Below are positions 18,243 to 27,190 of a stretch of DNA of 64,000 nucleotides, in pieces. The stretch is taken from NCBI GenBank assembly GCA_019351895.1, contig JABBOH010000020.1:16152-80151 (forward strand). The letters are read 5' to 3'. A program made the translations under genes and the position numbers. This stretch comes from Pseudomonadota bacterium (GTDB lineage: Bacteria; Pseudomonadota; Alphaproteobacteria; Acetobacterales; Acetobacteraceae). Numbering within the stretch: the stretch's first letter is position 1; every line of letters begins with the position of its first letter. The notes below the pieces were generated by a model, which made no database searches, was not told the DNA's origin, and worked only from the letters and a program-made list of their open reading frames with translations.

Positions 18243-18398
18243 TTAGCCTATGACGAGCAGGACGATGATGATGATGACGATGAGGCCGAGCCCGCCGCCG
18301 AGGCCGTAGCCATAGGGGCTGCCGAAGCCGCCGCCGACGAATCCCCAGCCGCCGCCGAAGAGCAGCAGAAGGATCAGAATGATAAGGAGGATGCGCAT
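18243..18398 (-). CDS. Small hydrophobic protein, DUF3309-like
   Basis: A 51-residue protein. The start MRILLIILILLLLF and the end GLIVIIIIVLLVIG are two hydrophobic stretches separated by a glycine- and aromatic-rich centre (GGGWGFVGGGFGSPYGYGLGGG). This layout matches the DUF3309 group of tiny membrane proteins common in proteobacteria, whose function is unknown. ATG at 18398 has a GCGGGA stretch upstream at fair spacing. The GC-rich repeats make the coding assignment look like low complexity, but start, frame and family layout agree. Confidence 0.75.
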   Translation of the reverse strand: MRILLIILILLLLFGGGWGFVGGGFGSPYGYGLGGGLGLIVIIIIVLLVIG

Positions 18399-18491
18399 CG
18401 AATATTCCCGCTAAGTGACTTTCCTGTAACTTAGCTGGGGGCAGTTTTTCATCTCGCAAGTGGGGCATATCGACGCCGCAAGCGCCGCGTG

Positions 18492-20021
18492 TCAGGCGGC
18501 CGGCGGGCTCGCCGTGTGCGTCGCCAACACGGCATCGGTCTCAGAGTCGACTTCCTGCAGCCTGACCTCGTAGCCCCATAGCGCAGCGACGTGGCGGAGC
18601 GTCGCCTCCGCATCCCGCTGCGCGAGCAACTGCCCAGGCCGGGTGCGATGCTGCATCATCAGGCGCCGGTCGCCCGCGAGATCGACATCGACCACCTGAA
18701 CGTCCGGGTCATGCACCGCGGGGTCGTAGCTCGCGGCCAGACTGCGGCGGATGGCGCGATAGCCGGCGTCGTCGTGGATCGCGTCGACCAGCAGCGTCGA
18801 TTCGGACGTATCGTCCAGCAGGCGGAACATCTTGAACCGCCGGATGACCGCCGGTGACAGGTATTGCAGCACGAAGCTCTCGTCCCGGAAGTTCGCCCAG
18901 GCGTGCCGAAGCGTGCCGAGCGGGTCGCCATTGCCCGCGATGTCGGGGAACCAGTTGCGGTCCTCCTCCGTCGGGTCGATGCACATGCGCTCGATGTCGC
19001 TCATCATCGCGTAGCCGAGCGCATAGGGGTTGAAGCCGGGGCCACCCGCCGGGTGGTCGAAGTCCGGTTGCATGATCACGTTGCTCGTCGAATGCAGAAC
19101 TTCCAGAAAGGCCGCGTCGTTGATCTGCCCCGTCTCATGCAGGCGCGTCATGATGCGCTGGTGCACCCAGGTGGCGCAGCCCTCGTTCATGAGCTTCGCC
19201 TGCGGTTGCGGATAGAAATACTGGGCGATGAGGCGGACGATGCGGATGATTTCGCGTTGCCAGGATTGGAGGCGCGGCGCCACCTTCTCGAGGAAGTAGA
19301 GCAGGTTCTCCTCGGGGAGACCGAGACGGCGGCGACGCTCCGCGACCGTGTCCGTCGTCTGCTTTGCCTTCGCGCCGGGCAAGGTCCGCCAAAGATCGTC
19401 GAACATCAGCTCGTCGTAGTCGCGGCGCTCGCGCTCCCGCTTCTGGTCGAGCTTGAGGTTCAATGGCCGGGCTCCGCCATGCTTGTGGACGCCGTGGCGG
19501 GAGAGGGCGTGGGCGGCATCGAGCACCCGCTCGACCGCGGCGACGCCGTGCTGATCCTCGCACGCCGCCACATAGCCGCGGGCGAATTCGAGATAGTCGA
19601 GGATGGCCGAGGCTTCCGTCCATTGCCGAAAGAGGTGGTTGTTGCGGAAGAAGTGGTTGTGGCCGAAGGCCGCATGCGCGATCACCAGCGCCTGCATCGT
19701 CGCCGTATTCTCCTCCATCAGATAGCTGATGCAGGGGTTGGAGTTGATGACGACCTCGTAGGCGAGGCTGGAATAGCCGCGCCGGTAACTGCTTTCATGC
19801 TGCAGGAAGCGTTTGCCGTAGGACCAGTGGCGATAGGTCAGCGGCATCCCGTGCGCGGTGTAGACATCGAGCATCTGCTCGGAGGTGATAATCTCGATGC
19901 GGTTGGGATAAACCTCGAGCCCCAACTCCTCGCAGGCAATGCGTTCGATGGCGTCGTAGCTGCGCTGGAGCGTACGAAAATCCCAGTCCGTGCCGTCGTA
20001 GAGCAGCCCTGGCTCGGTCAC
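18492..20021 (-). CDS. SpoVR family protein
   Basis: 509 residues, full length for SpoVR/YcgB. Recognisable are the N-terminal WDFRTLQRSYDAIERIACEE region, LAYEVVINSNPCISYLMEENT, AHAAFGHNHFFRNN, the long acidic middle, and MNEGCATWVHQRIM, all conserved in the family. The start is GTG at 20021, forming a GTGA overlap with the yeaH stop; the open frame further upstream overlaps yeaH and is rejected. Biochemical function is unknown; in E. coli the homologue is a general-stress gene linked to yeaGH. Third gene of the prkA-yeaH-spoVR operon. Confidence 0.92.
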   Translation of the reverse strand: MTEPGLLYDGTDWDFRTLQRSYDAIERIACEELGLEVYPNRIEIITSEQMLDVYTAHGMPLTYRHWSYGKRFLQHESSYRRGYSSLAYEVVINSNPCISYLMEENTATMQALVIAHAAFGHNHFFRNNHLFRQWTEASAILDYLEFARGYVAACEDQHGVAAVERVLDAAHALSRHGVHKHGGARPLNLKLDQKRERERRDYDELMFDDLWRTLPGAKAKQTTDTVAERRRRLGLPEENLLYFLEKVAPRLQSWQREIIRIVRLIAQYFYPQPQAKLMNEGCATWVHQRIMTRLHETGQINDAAFLEVLHSTSNVIMQPDFDHPAGGPGFNPYALGYAMMSDIERMCIDPTEEDRNWFPDIAGNGDPLGTLRHAWANFRDESFVLQYLSPAVIRRFKMFRLLDDTSESTLLVDAIHDDAGYRAIRRSLAASYDPAVHDPDVQVVDVDLAGDRRLMMQHRTRPGQLLAQRDAEATLRHVAALWGYEVRLQEVDSETDAVLATHTASPPAA

Positions 20022-21298
20022 GCCTGCACCTTCCGCGCGAAAAGCTGACGGAAGACCGAGAAGATGTCGCGGCGGTCGGAAACGCGGCTCATCGCCAGGC
20101 GCCCGTTGCGCTGGGAGAGCGGGTGGTAGCCCCGCCACAGCTCCGTCTCGCCGCGGATGACCGCCATCGTTCCGACCTCGATATACGCGAAGTATTGCAC
20201 GAGCGGCAGGATGTCGTTCTCCAGCATGCCGACCGACTTCTGGGTATCGCTGCCCGAGTTGTCTCCGTCTGACGCCTGCGCCGCGTAGATGTTCCAGGAG
20301 TCCTGCGGGTAGCGCGCCCGCTGGATGCGCATGAACTCGGCGAGCGCGGTGGATACCACCGTGCCTCCCGTGCGGGGATCGCTGAAGAAGGTCTCCTCAT
20401 CAACCTCCTCGGCCGTCTCCGTGTGACGGATGAAGACCAGATCCACATGCTTGTAGCGCCGCTCGAGAAAGACATGGAGGAGCAGAAAGAACCGCTTCGC
20501 CAGGTCCTTCATCTGCTCGGACATCGATCCCGAAACATCCATGAGGCAGAACATCACCGCTCGCGCCGAAGGCTTGGGCACCTGGGTGAAGCGCCGGTAG
20601 CGCAGATCGACCGGGTCGATCCAGGGCACGCGCCGCTGCCGCTGCAGCGCGCTCGCGAGCTCCGCACGAAGTTCGAGAAGCCGATCGGGGGCGTCGCCAC
20701 TTTCGGCGAGCGCCGCGATCTCGGCTTCCAGCGCCTCGATCTCGGGCGCTTTCGGCCGCCGCAACCCGATGCGCCGCGCCATGGACTGGCGCATGCTGCG
20801 CGCCATGTCGATCTGCGACGGCGCGCCGTCCGTGCTGATTCCGCTGCGGATAGGCGCCATCGTCTCCGTCGCGACGATCTGGTTCTTCACCAAATCAGGG
20901 AGTTCCAGGTCCTCGAAAAAAAGATCGAGGAACTCGTCCCTGGTCAGGACGAAACGGAAGCCGTCCTCTCCATCGCCGCCGGAACCCTGTCCGTCACCGC
21001 TGCCGGACCCGCCCCGTCCCCCGGGCGGGCGGGACAGACGGTCGCCGGTCGAGAATTCCTTGTTGCCGGAAAGGACGACCTGGCGCTTCCCCTTGGTGAA
21101 GACGGTGTGGAAGCTTGGCTCGTGCAGGCTGTCCGCGGGGATCGTGACGGCCTGATCGCGCCCTACCTCCCGCAGGGTGCCCTGGTCGATGGCCGAACGG
21201 GTAGCCCGCGCGACCGCCGCCCTGGCCCTCGCCAGCACGCGCTGACGGTTCTCCAGGTTCTTGCCGTGTGGATTGCGTCTGCGGTCGATGATCTCCAA
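20018..21298 (-). CDS. YeaH/YhbH family von Willebrand A-like protein (DUF444)
   Basis: 426 residues. A disordered GGRGGSGSGDGQGSGGDGED linker lies near residues 93-112, and a MIDAS metal site DVSGSMS is at 254-260, with a later threonine in GGTVVS. The family is almost always encoded with PrkA and SpoVR, as here: 10 bp after prkA and overlapping spoVR. It is thought to work as a partner of the kinase in starvation or sporulation-type stress responses; the molecular task is not established. Confidence 0.92.
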   Translation of the reverse strand: MEIIDRRRNPHGKNLENRQRVLARARAAVARATRSAIDQGTLREVGRDQAVTIPADSLHEPSFHTVFTKGKRQVVLSGNKEFSTGDRLSRPPGGRGGSGSGDGQGSGGDGEDGFRFVLTRDEFLDLFFEDLELPDLVKNQIVATETMAPIRSGISTDGAPSQIDMARSMRQSMARRIGLRRPKAPEIEALEAEIAALAESGDAPDRLLELRAELASALQRQRRVPWIDPVDLRYRRFTQVPKPSARAVMFCLMDVSGSMSEQMKDLAKRFFLLLHVFLERRYKHVDLVFIRHTETAEEVDEETFFSDPRTGGTVVSTALAEFMRIQRARYPQDSWNIYAAQASDGDNSGSDTQKSVGMLENDILPLVQYFAYIEVGTMAVIRGETELWRGYHPLSQRNGRLAMSRVSDRRDIFSVFRQLFARKVQA

Positions 21299-21308
21299 TG
21301 CGGTGCGC

Positions 21309-23255
21309 TCAGGCCGACTGCTTCACCCGCATATACCATTCGACGAGGCGGCGAACCTGTCGCTCGGTATAGCCGCGGGAGACCATGCGGTCGACAAAAT
21401 CATTATGCTTCCGTTCAGTCTCGTTGTCCTTCTTGGAGCCGAAGCTTATCACTGGCAGAAGATCCTCCACCTGGCTGAACATGCGCTTTTCGATGACTTC
21501 GCGAATCTTCTCGTAGCTGGTCCAGGAGGGGTTCCGCCCGCCATTGGCCGCCCGGGTGCGGAGCGCGAACTTCACCACCTCGTTGCGGAAATCCTTCGGG
21601 TTCGCGATGCCCGCCGGTTTCTCGATCTTGGTCAGCTCGGCATTGAGCAGTTCGCGGTTGAGCATCTGTCCGGTATCGGGATCCTTAAAGTCCTGATCCT
21701 CGATCCATGCATCCGCATAATCGAGGTAGCGGTCAAACAGATTCTGCCCGTAATCCCCGTAGCTTTCGAGATATGCCTTCTGGATCTCGTTGCCGATGAA
21801 TTCCGCGTAACGGGAGGCGAGTTCGTCTTTGATGGTCGCGATGTAGCCGGCCTCGGTCTCGGGCGGAAACTGCTCGCGGCGGATCGCCTGCTCCAGCACA
21901 TACATCAGATGCACCGGGTCGGCCGCGACCTCCGCCGACGAGTGGTTGAAGGTGGCCGACAGAACCTTGTAGGCGAAGCGGGTAGAGATGCCATCCATGC
22001 CCTCGTCGACGCCGGCGGCGTCCCGGTATTCCTGCATCGTCTTCACCTTGGGGTCCGTCTCGCGGATATTCTCCCCGTCATAGACGCGCATCTTCGCGAA
22101 GGGCTTGGAATTCGCGTGCGGCTTGAGCCGCGAGAGCACGGCGAACCGCGCCAGCATCTCGAGCGTATGCGGCGCGCAGGGTGCTTCGGCCAGAGCCGAT
22201 CCTGCGATCAGCTTCTCGTAGATCTTGCTCTCCTCCGTCACCCGCAGGCAGTAAGGCACCTTGACGACGCTGACGCGGTCGAGGAAGGCCTCGTTTGTGC
22301 GGTTGTTGCGGAAGCTTTGCCACTCGGCCTCGTTCGAATGTGCGAGGATGATGCCCTGGAAGGGAATGGCGCCGATGTTCTCGGTGCCGAGGTAATTTCC
22401 TTCCTGCGTTGCCGTCAGGAGCGGGTGGAGCATCTTGATCGGCGCCTTGAACATCTCGACGAATTCGAGAAGGCCCTGGTTGGCGCGGTTCAAGCCGCCG
22501 GAGAAGCCGTAGGCGTCCGGGTCGTTTTGGCTATAGCTTTCAAGCTTGCGGATATCGACCTTGCCGACGAGCGCGGAAATATCCTGGTTGTTGTCGTCGC
22601 CCGGCTCGGTCTTGGCGACCGCGATCTGCTTCCGCCGCGACGGATAGAGCTTGACCACGCGGAAGCGCTGGATGTCGCCGTTCATGTCTTCCAGCCGCTT
22701 GAGCGCCCAAGGGCTCGCGATGCCGGTCAGCACCCGGCGCGGGATGCCGTATTTCTCTCCCAGAGCATCGGCCATGGTGTCAGGATCGAAGAGTCCGAGC
22801 GGATTCTCGAACACAGGGCTCAATTCTTGCCCTGCTTTCAGGACATAGATTGGTTCACGCTCCATCAGCGCTTTGAGGCGTTCGCCGAGCGAGGATTTGC
22901 CGCCGCCGACAGGGCCGAGCAGGTAGAGCACCTGCTTCCGCTCCTCCAACCCCTGCGCCGCGTGGCGGAAGAAACCGACGATCCTCTCGATCGTCTCCTC
23001 CATGCCGTGGAAATCAGCGAAGGCCGGGTAGATGCGGATAGTACGGTTGAGGAACAGCCGACCGAGGCGGGCATCGCGCGAGGTGTCGACGATCTCGGCT
23101 TCGCCGATCGCGCGGAGCATGCGTTCGGCGGGGCTCGCATAGCATTCGGGATCATCCCGGCACGCGGAGAGATACTCCGCGAGGCTCATCTCGACTTCCC
23201 GTGTCCGGTCGCGAAGCGTCGCGTGCAGCGAGAAGATGTCGTCCGGTCGATCCAT
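21309..23255 (-). CDS. prkA: PrkA family serine protein kinase / AAA+ protease-like protein (YeaG)
   Basis: 648 residues. An AAA-type domain carries the P-loop LGPVGGGKSSLGERL at about 113-126 and a Walker-B-like GIILAHSNEAEW, followed by the PrkA C-terminal domain. The ATG at 23255 is preceded by GGAGAA at ideal spacing; an ATG 6 codons upstream is less well placed. PrkA/YeaG proteins respond to nitrogen or carbon starvation and, in Bacillus, affect sporulation; both kinase and protease activities have been reported for the family. First gene of the stress trio. Confidence 0.92.
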   Translation of the reverse strand: MDRPDDIFSLHATLRDRTREVEMSLAEYLSACRDDPECYASPAERMLRAIGEAEIVDTSRDARLGRLFLNRTIRIYPAFADFHGMEETIERIVGFFRHAAQGLEERKQVLYLLGPVGGGKSSLGERLKALMEREPIYVLKAGQELSPVFENPLGLFDPDTMADALGEKYGIPRRVLTGIASPWALKRLEDMNGDIQRFRVVKLYPSRRKQIAVAKTEPGDDNNQDISALVGKVDIRKLESYSQNDPDAYGFSGGLNRANQGLLEFVEMFKAPIKMLHPLLTATQEGNYLGTENIGAIPFQGIILAHSNEAEWQSFRNNRTNEAFLDRVSVVKVPYCLRVTEESKIYEKLIAGSALAEAPCAPHTLEMLARFAVLSRLKPHANSKPFAKMRVYDGENIRETDPKVKTMQEYRDAAGVDEGMDGISTRFAYKVLSATFNHSSAEVAADPVHLMYVLEQAIRREQFPPETEAGYIATIKDELASRYAEFIGNEIQKAYLESYGDYGQNLFDRYLDYADAWIEDQDFKDPDTGQMLNRELLNAELTKIEKPAGIANPKDFRNEVVKFALRTRAANGGRNPSWTSYEKIREVIEKRMFSQVEDLLPVISFGSKKDNETERKHNDFVDRMVSRGYTERQVRRLVEWYMRVKQSA

Positions 23256-23528
23256 AGCGCGTTCTCCAGCCATTCGTCGGCACAGGTGCTGTCGTCTGTC
23301 CCCCCGGGGCTTTGCCCCTTTCTGCGGTGCGGGACGGCGGCCCCGCACAGCCTAGCGCAATAGAGTTGAGATTTTCATCAACAACATTTTGTATCAAGCG
23401 GCCACAATGAGATTTTTACCTCAACCGGGCGTTTCTTAAGGAAATTTTCGGCGTTCTTCCTGCTCCGCCGATGTTTCTTGGGATCTTGTTCAGCCGCCGC
23501 AGGCAAACTCGGGGGTGCGACTCCGAGA
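23256..23528. promoter_or_regulatory. AT-richer leader upstream of prkA
   Basis: This 273-bp gap contains no convincing gene. It is AT-rich relative to the surroundings and carries two short inverted repeats, GTTGA/TCAAC at 23365-23382 and TGAG/CTCA at 23408-23423, which share the string TGAGATTTT 41 bp apart. It should hold the prkA operon promoter; I cannot assign a sigma factor. Confidence 0.35.
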
Positions 23529-23969
23529 TCAGCTCTCATCAGGCTGCAGAACGCCTTTTTTCAAGATGATGTTGCCATAAAGTCGCCGCTCGGCTGTGGC
23601 CACGACCGCGAAACAGCCACGGACCCGCTCGTAGAAGGCGAAACGCTCCAGCGGCGTCATCGCAAACTTGCCTTCGCCGTAGTGTTTGACGATCCTCATA
23701 AACTCCACGCAAACCGGCGCCGGTTCCTCGGGCGCATGCACCTGGCGCATGTAGAAGGCGGTTTCCGTCTCGAAGGCGTCGAGCGGCATCAGCTTGAGGA
23801 TGGCCTCAGCCATGTGGGTGGCCGTGACACCGTCCGCGCGGACGACGCGCTTGCCCATGGTGACGGAGGGGAAGTTGGCGTCGACGATGGCGATCTCGTC
23901 GCCGTGGCCCATCTGCCGCAGGATGGCGAGCAACTCGGGCGACAGGATCGGGTCGATATGGCGTAGCAT
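23529..23969 (-). CDS. fucU: RbsD/FucU family sugar mutarotase
   Basis: 146 residues. The N-terminus LRHIDPILSPELLAILRQMGHGDEIAIVDANFP is the family hallmark, with the catalytic histidine in MGHGDE and the tyrosine/asparagine in ERRLYGNIILKKG at the C-terminus. These enzymes interconvert anomers of fucose or ribose. The FucU subgroup is favoured by length and the DANFPS form. It lies 6 bp after a DUF1275 gene, with no sugar-catabolic genes beside it, so its physiological substrate is unclear. Confidence 0.88.
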   Translation of the reverse strand: MLRHIDPILSPELLAILRQMGHGDEIAIVDANFPSVTMGKRVVRADGVTATHMAEAILKLMPLDAFETETAFYMRQVHAPEEPAPVCVEFMRIVKHYGEGKFAMTPLERFAFYERVRGCFAVVATAERRLYGNIILKKGVLQPDES

Positions 23970-23975
23970 CAGTCG

Positions 23976-24791
23976 TCACTCCCTCGGTTTGGCCGGCTTC
24001 GCCGGCACGCCTTGTATAATGTCCGGCCGATGCGGCTCATAGGCGCGGATGGCGACGCCCCGCCCCTGGCGGTGCAGATCGATCGCCCGGGCGGCGAGCA
24101 GCAGGAGAAGGACGATTGGCCCGAGCAGGCTGATGTAGCCTACATCCGCCGCCGATAGCCCCCCCGCCACGGCGCCCACAGCGAAGGCTCCGACCGTCAT
24201 GCCGATGGTTCTCGCCCGGCTGAACAGCTCCCGCTTGTCGCCGGGCGACAGCTTGCGTCCGAACCCCGTCAGCCAATGCGTCCACTGGACCGTCGCCTCA
24301 GTGACGTTCGTGGTCATCGCGGTCGTCGCGGGCAGGTTGTGCAAGGGCTGCCGCATGATGGCGTTCTGTGTCGCCATGCCCATGATGAGGATCGTGCCGA
24401 CCGAGACGCCGGTGAGATCGTCGGTCGACTGGCAGGGCGGCAGCCACATGCCGACCAGCAGGCAGCAGCCGAGCAGCGCGGCCTCGAGCAAGAGGGCAAA
24501 GCCCAGCGGTGAAAATCGCCGGTCGCTGACGCGCGTCATGATGATGGTGGCGAGGCCGACGCCGACCATGAAGAGCGGCAGGGCCAGGAACTTCATGATG
24601 ATGCGCGGGCTGCCTTGGGCGAGCCCGACAGCCATGAAGGCGAGATTGCCCGTGATATGGGCGGTCAGGAGACCATGCAGCCTAAGATAGCCGAAGGCAT
24701 CGGAAAAGCCCGCGATGCCGGCGAGAGAGAGGGGAAAGAGGCGTCCGTGATCGGCCGTGGGTGCCGCCGGGTCCGGCTCCGTCTCAGGCAT
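23976..24791 (-). CDS. DUF1275 (YoaK-like) membrane protein
   Basis: 271 residues, six predicted hydrophobic segments. The family markers are AGFSDAFGYLRLHGLLTAHITGNLAFMAVGL at the N-terminus and MGMATQNAIMRQPL...TTAMTTNVTEATV in the middle. Function is unknown; a small-molecule transporter is a common guess. Start ATG at 24791 overlaps the psiE stop by 8 bp and gives a sensible N-terminus. Middle gene of a psiE-DUF1275-fucU run. Confidence 0.85.
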   Translation of the reverse strand: MPETEPDPAAPTADHGRLFPLSLAGIAGFSDAFGYLRLHGLLTAHITGNLAFMAVGLAQGSPRIIMKFLALPLFMVGVGLATIIMTRVSDRRFSPLGFALLLEAALLGCCLLVGMWLPPCQSTDDLTGVSVGTILIMGMATQNAIMRQPLHNLPATTAMTTNVTEATVQWTHWLTGFGRKLSPGDKRELFSRARTIGMTVGAFAVGAVAGGLSAADVGYISLLGPIVLLLLLAARAIDLHRQGRGVAIRAYEPHRPDIIQGVPAKPAKPRE

Positions 24792-25284
24792 CGCCGCGGA
24801 GAATGGAAGGCTCGACCACCAGCGGCTTCGTGCGGTTGTCCTGGTCGCGCACCAGCCAATAGACAATGCCGAGCGCGAGGATGGCCGCCGCGACCGCCAG
24901 CATCTCCAGCACGTTGATCGCCTTGAGGTCGAGCACGATGAACTTCCGCAGCGTTGCCAGCAGACCGATGAGGATGATCGAGCGGATCCGCACGATGCTA
25001 GTCTGGGTCGCCGTGACGATCAGGAAGGAGCGCTTGAACTCCAGCCCGATCAGAACGGTAAAGAACATGCCGAAGAGGCTGGGGTAGATTTCTGGATTGG
25101 CGGGATCGAGTTCGCCCCGCAGCATGAGTGTAATGGTCACCAGCACCAGATGCCAGGTCGCGAAGCCGATCAGCAGGACGATGATGAGCGTGAGCACGAG
25201 CATGATGAGGTGCTCGAAGGTCTCATAGAGCGTGTTGCCGACGAAGCGGCGGATCGCCGGGCTGACGGGGATGGTGAATTTCAT
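24784..25284 (-). CDS. PsiE-like phosphate-starvation-inducible membrane protein
   Basis: 166 residues with four hydrophobic segments (about 24-48, 71-85, 103-120, 127-145). The stretch LLIGFATWHLVLV and the middle FKRSFLIVTATQTSIVRIRSIILIGLLATLRKFIVLDL match the PsiE layout. In E. coli psiE is induced by phosphate limitation, but no Pho box was evident in the 115 bp upstream here. First gene of a three-gene run. Confidence 0.72.
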   Translation of the reverse strand: MKFTIPVSPAIRRFVGNTLYETFEHLIMLVLTLIIVLLIGFATWHLVLVTITLMLRGELDPANPEIYPSLFGMFFTVLIGLEFKRSFLIVTATQTSIVRIRSIILIGLLATLRKFIVLDLKAINVLEMLAVAAAILALGIVYWLVRDQDNRTKPLVVEPSILRGDA

Positions 25285-25399
25285 CGGGCGCGCGTCTCCG
25301 GAAGGCTGGCTCGTCCGCCAGCCTCAGAGCGATAGCGCACCTGCTTGCGCCGACCTATAGGGCGCGGCGGGCGTCGGGGAGCGCCGCCGGTCGTCAGCG

Positions 25400-26416
25400 T
25401 CAGTCGTCGAGCCAGGCCCGCACCGCCGACCGCAGGAAGCCAAAGTCCTCCGGGTTCTCGGCAGGTGCGGGCGCCCCAGCGCGATGGCCCCAGATGCTCG
25501 GGATCGGCCTCAACTCGGCCGAGCGGAGATGCTGAAGCTCGTGGGCGTTGTCGGCCACCGGAAAGTAGAGGTCCGTCTCCCCCGGCATCAGGAGCACCCG
25601 CGCGCGGATCGCCGCCAGAGCGACCGAGAGATCGCCGCGATAGAGGTCGTTCGCGCTGATGTCGCCGGCATACCAGGTGCGGAGCTGCGCGTAGAGATCG
25701 GCGGCCGCAAGTTGAAAGCCGCTTCCCCAATGGTCGTCCAGGAACTCGTCGAGCGTCTTGGCGCCCGTGGTGCTGAGATGCAGCCCCGCGCGGTACCAAT
25801 CCTGGCTCATCGCCCAGCCGGCATAGTTGCGGGTGAAGGCGCGGCGCGCGGCGCGCGGCTCGGCCGAGAAGCGGCCACCGCCCAGATGCTCGGGCGCGGC
25901 CTCCAGAACCGCCATCAGCGCGGCGAGGAAGACCTGGTTGTGCGGCGAGGTTCGGGCGGAGCCGCAGACGACGATCGCGCGGGCGACCGCCTCCGGCGCC
26001 AGCGCGGCCCAGTGGTAGGCCTGCTGCGCCCCCATGGAGAAGCCATAGACGCAGGCGACTTCCGTGATCCCGAAAACCTCCTGCAGCAGACGCCGCTGCG
26101 CCCCGATATTGTCGGCGCTCGTGACACGGGCCGGATAGTCCGGCGTGTTCGAGGGGCTGGAGGAGAGGCCGTTGCCGAACATGTCGGGGATCACGATGAA
26201 CCAACGCCCGGGGTCGAGAAGGCTGTCCGGACCGATCGCCCATTCGAGCGCCGGGTGCTGAGCCGAGTAGCTCGTCGGATAGACGATGACGTTGTCACGC
26301 GCGGCGGACAGGGTGCCATGCGCCTTCCAGGAAAGCCGGGCATCGGCGATGCGCTCTCCGGACTGCAGCGGCAGGTCGCCGAGGCTGAAGACGCCGCTCT
26401 GCGTGGGCCAGCTCAT
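25400..26416 (-). CDS. Alpha/beta hydrolase, homoserine O-acetyltransferase (MetX)-like
   Basis: 338 residues. The nucleophile elbow is YGFSMGAQQAYHWA, where classic MetX has SMGG; the acid is in LLMPGETDLYFPV and the histidine in SIWGHRAG. The early segment ARLSWKAHGTLS...VIVYPTSYS resembles MetX-type acyltransferases, but the altered elbow and isolated context argue for a hydrolase of that subfamily rather than methionine biosynthesis. ATG at 26416 is the family-like start; upstream frame is open but unsupported. Confidence 0.75.
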   Translation of the reverse strand: MSWPTQSGVFSLGDLPLQSGERIADARLSWKAHGTLSAARDNVIVYPTSYSAQHPALEWAIGPDSLLDPGRWFIVIPDMFGNGLSSSPSNTPDYPARVTSADNIGAQRRLLQEVFGITEVACVYGFSMGAQQAYHWAALAPEAVARAIVVCGSARTSPHNQVFLAALMAVLEAAPEHLGGGRFSAEPRAARRAFTRNYAGWAMSQDWYRAGLHLSTTGAKTLDEFLDDHWGSGFQLAAADLYAQLRTWYAGDISANDLYRGDLSVALAAIRARVLLMPGETDLYFPVADNAHELQHLRSAELRPIPSIWGHRAGAPAPAENPEDFGFLRSAVRAWLDD

Positions 26417-26633
26417 GGGCGCTCCGATCCTGCCGGTGAAAATAGTTCGGCCAGCATTGCCTGCCGCGTTGCTTTTGGGAAGTGGCCGTCCCGCGAGCCG
26501 CTGGCCACACCGCAGCGTGAAGCGGCGGACCCTGTGGACCGGTCGCGCCCCTGCCCACTTGCCGGCGTGGCACGTCCCCAACGGAGAGGTGTCGCCTCAC
26601 CCGAGCGAATTTCGGCACGCAAGGAACCGATAC

Positions 26634-27125
26634 ATGAAGACGATGAACGAGCTATTCCTCCACTTCCTCAAGGACGTCTATTACGCCGAGCGGCAGATTT
26701 CCAAGGCGCTGCCCAAGATGGCGAAGGCCGCGCAGAACCCGCAGCTCCAGCAGGCGTTCACCGAGCACCGCGAGGAGACACAGCACCAGATCGAGCGGCT
26801 GCAACAGGTTTTCGAGGCGCTTGGCAAGCGCGCCCAAGGCGTGACCTGCGAGGCGATCAACGGGCTCATCGAGGAGTGCGAGGAGCTTCTGGATGAAGCC
26901 AAGGAGCCGAGCGCGATGCGCGATGCGGGGCTTATTGCCTGCGGGCAGGCGGTCGAGCATTACGAGATGGCGCGCTACGGCTCGCTGGTGGCCTGGGCAA
27001 AGCTTGCCGGGCAGAAGGATGTGGTGACGTTGCTGGAGCAGACCCTGGCCGAAGAGAAGAAGGCTGACACGCTGCTGAACAAGCTGGCCAATGAGGGCAT
27101 CAACAAAGCGGCAAAGGCCGCCTGA
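26634..27125 (+). CDS. Ferritin-like DUF892 (YciE/YciF) stress protein
   Basis: 163 residues, an all-helical ferritin-like protein. The hallmark start is MNELFLHFLKDVYYAERQI, followed by AFTEHREETQHQIERLQQVF with the E-x6-H-type metal ligands, and GQAVEHYEMARYGSLVAWA in the second half. AAGGA precedes the ATG at 26634 by eight bases. YciE/F proteins are induced by osmotic or general stress and can hold a di-metal site; enzymatic function is unknown. Two convergent SYLF genes follow. Confidence 0.9.
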   Translation: MKTMNELFLHFLKDVYYAERQISKALPKMAKAAQNPQLQQAFTEHREETQHQIERLQQVFEALGKRAQGVTCEAINGLIEECEELLDEAKEPSAMRDAGLIACGQAVEHYEMARYGSLVAWAKLAGQKDVVTLLEQTLAEEKKADTLLNKLANEGINKAAKAA

Positions 27126-27132
27126 CGGTGGA

Positions 27133-27159
27133 GGGCGGGCACCTGTGCGGCGCCCGCCC
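27133..27159. terminator. GC-rich hairpin between convergent genes (probable terminator)
   Basis: Arms GGGCGGGC and GCCCGCCC form a perfect 8-bp stem with an 11-base loop starting 8 bp after the DUF892 stop. No T-tract follows, so intrinsic termination would be weak; position between convergent genes supports the call. Confidence 0.5.
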
Positions 27160-27190
27160 AATGCACGGTCGGGAACCGGCTGGCTGCACG

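Noticed and set aside
18243..18398. GAT-type short repeats as a microsatellite
   Set aside because: They encode an Ile/Leu-rich membrane stretch of a small DUF3309-like protein and are better explained as coding sequence.
21261..23363. 700-codon open frame on the plus strand across prkA
   Set aside because: Shadow of prkA on the other strand; no domain or start signal.
25484..26896. 470-codon plus-strand frame over the MetX-like gene and into DUF892
   Set aside because: Runs through two real genes in the wrong frame or strand; compositionally biased.
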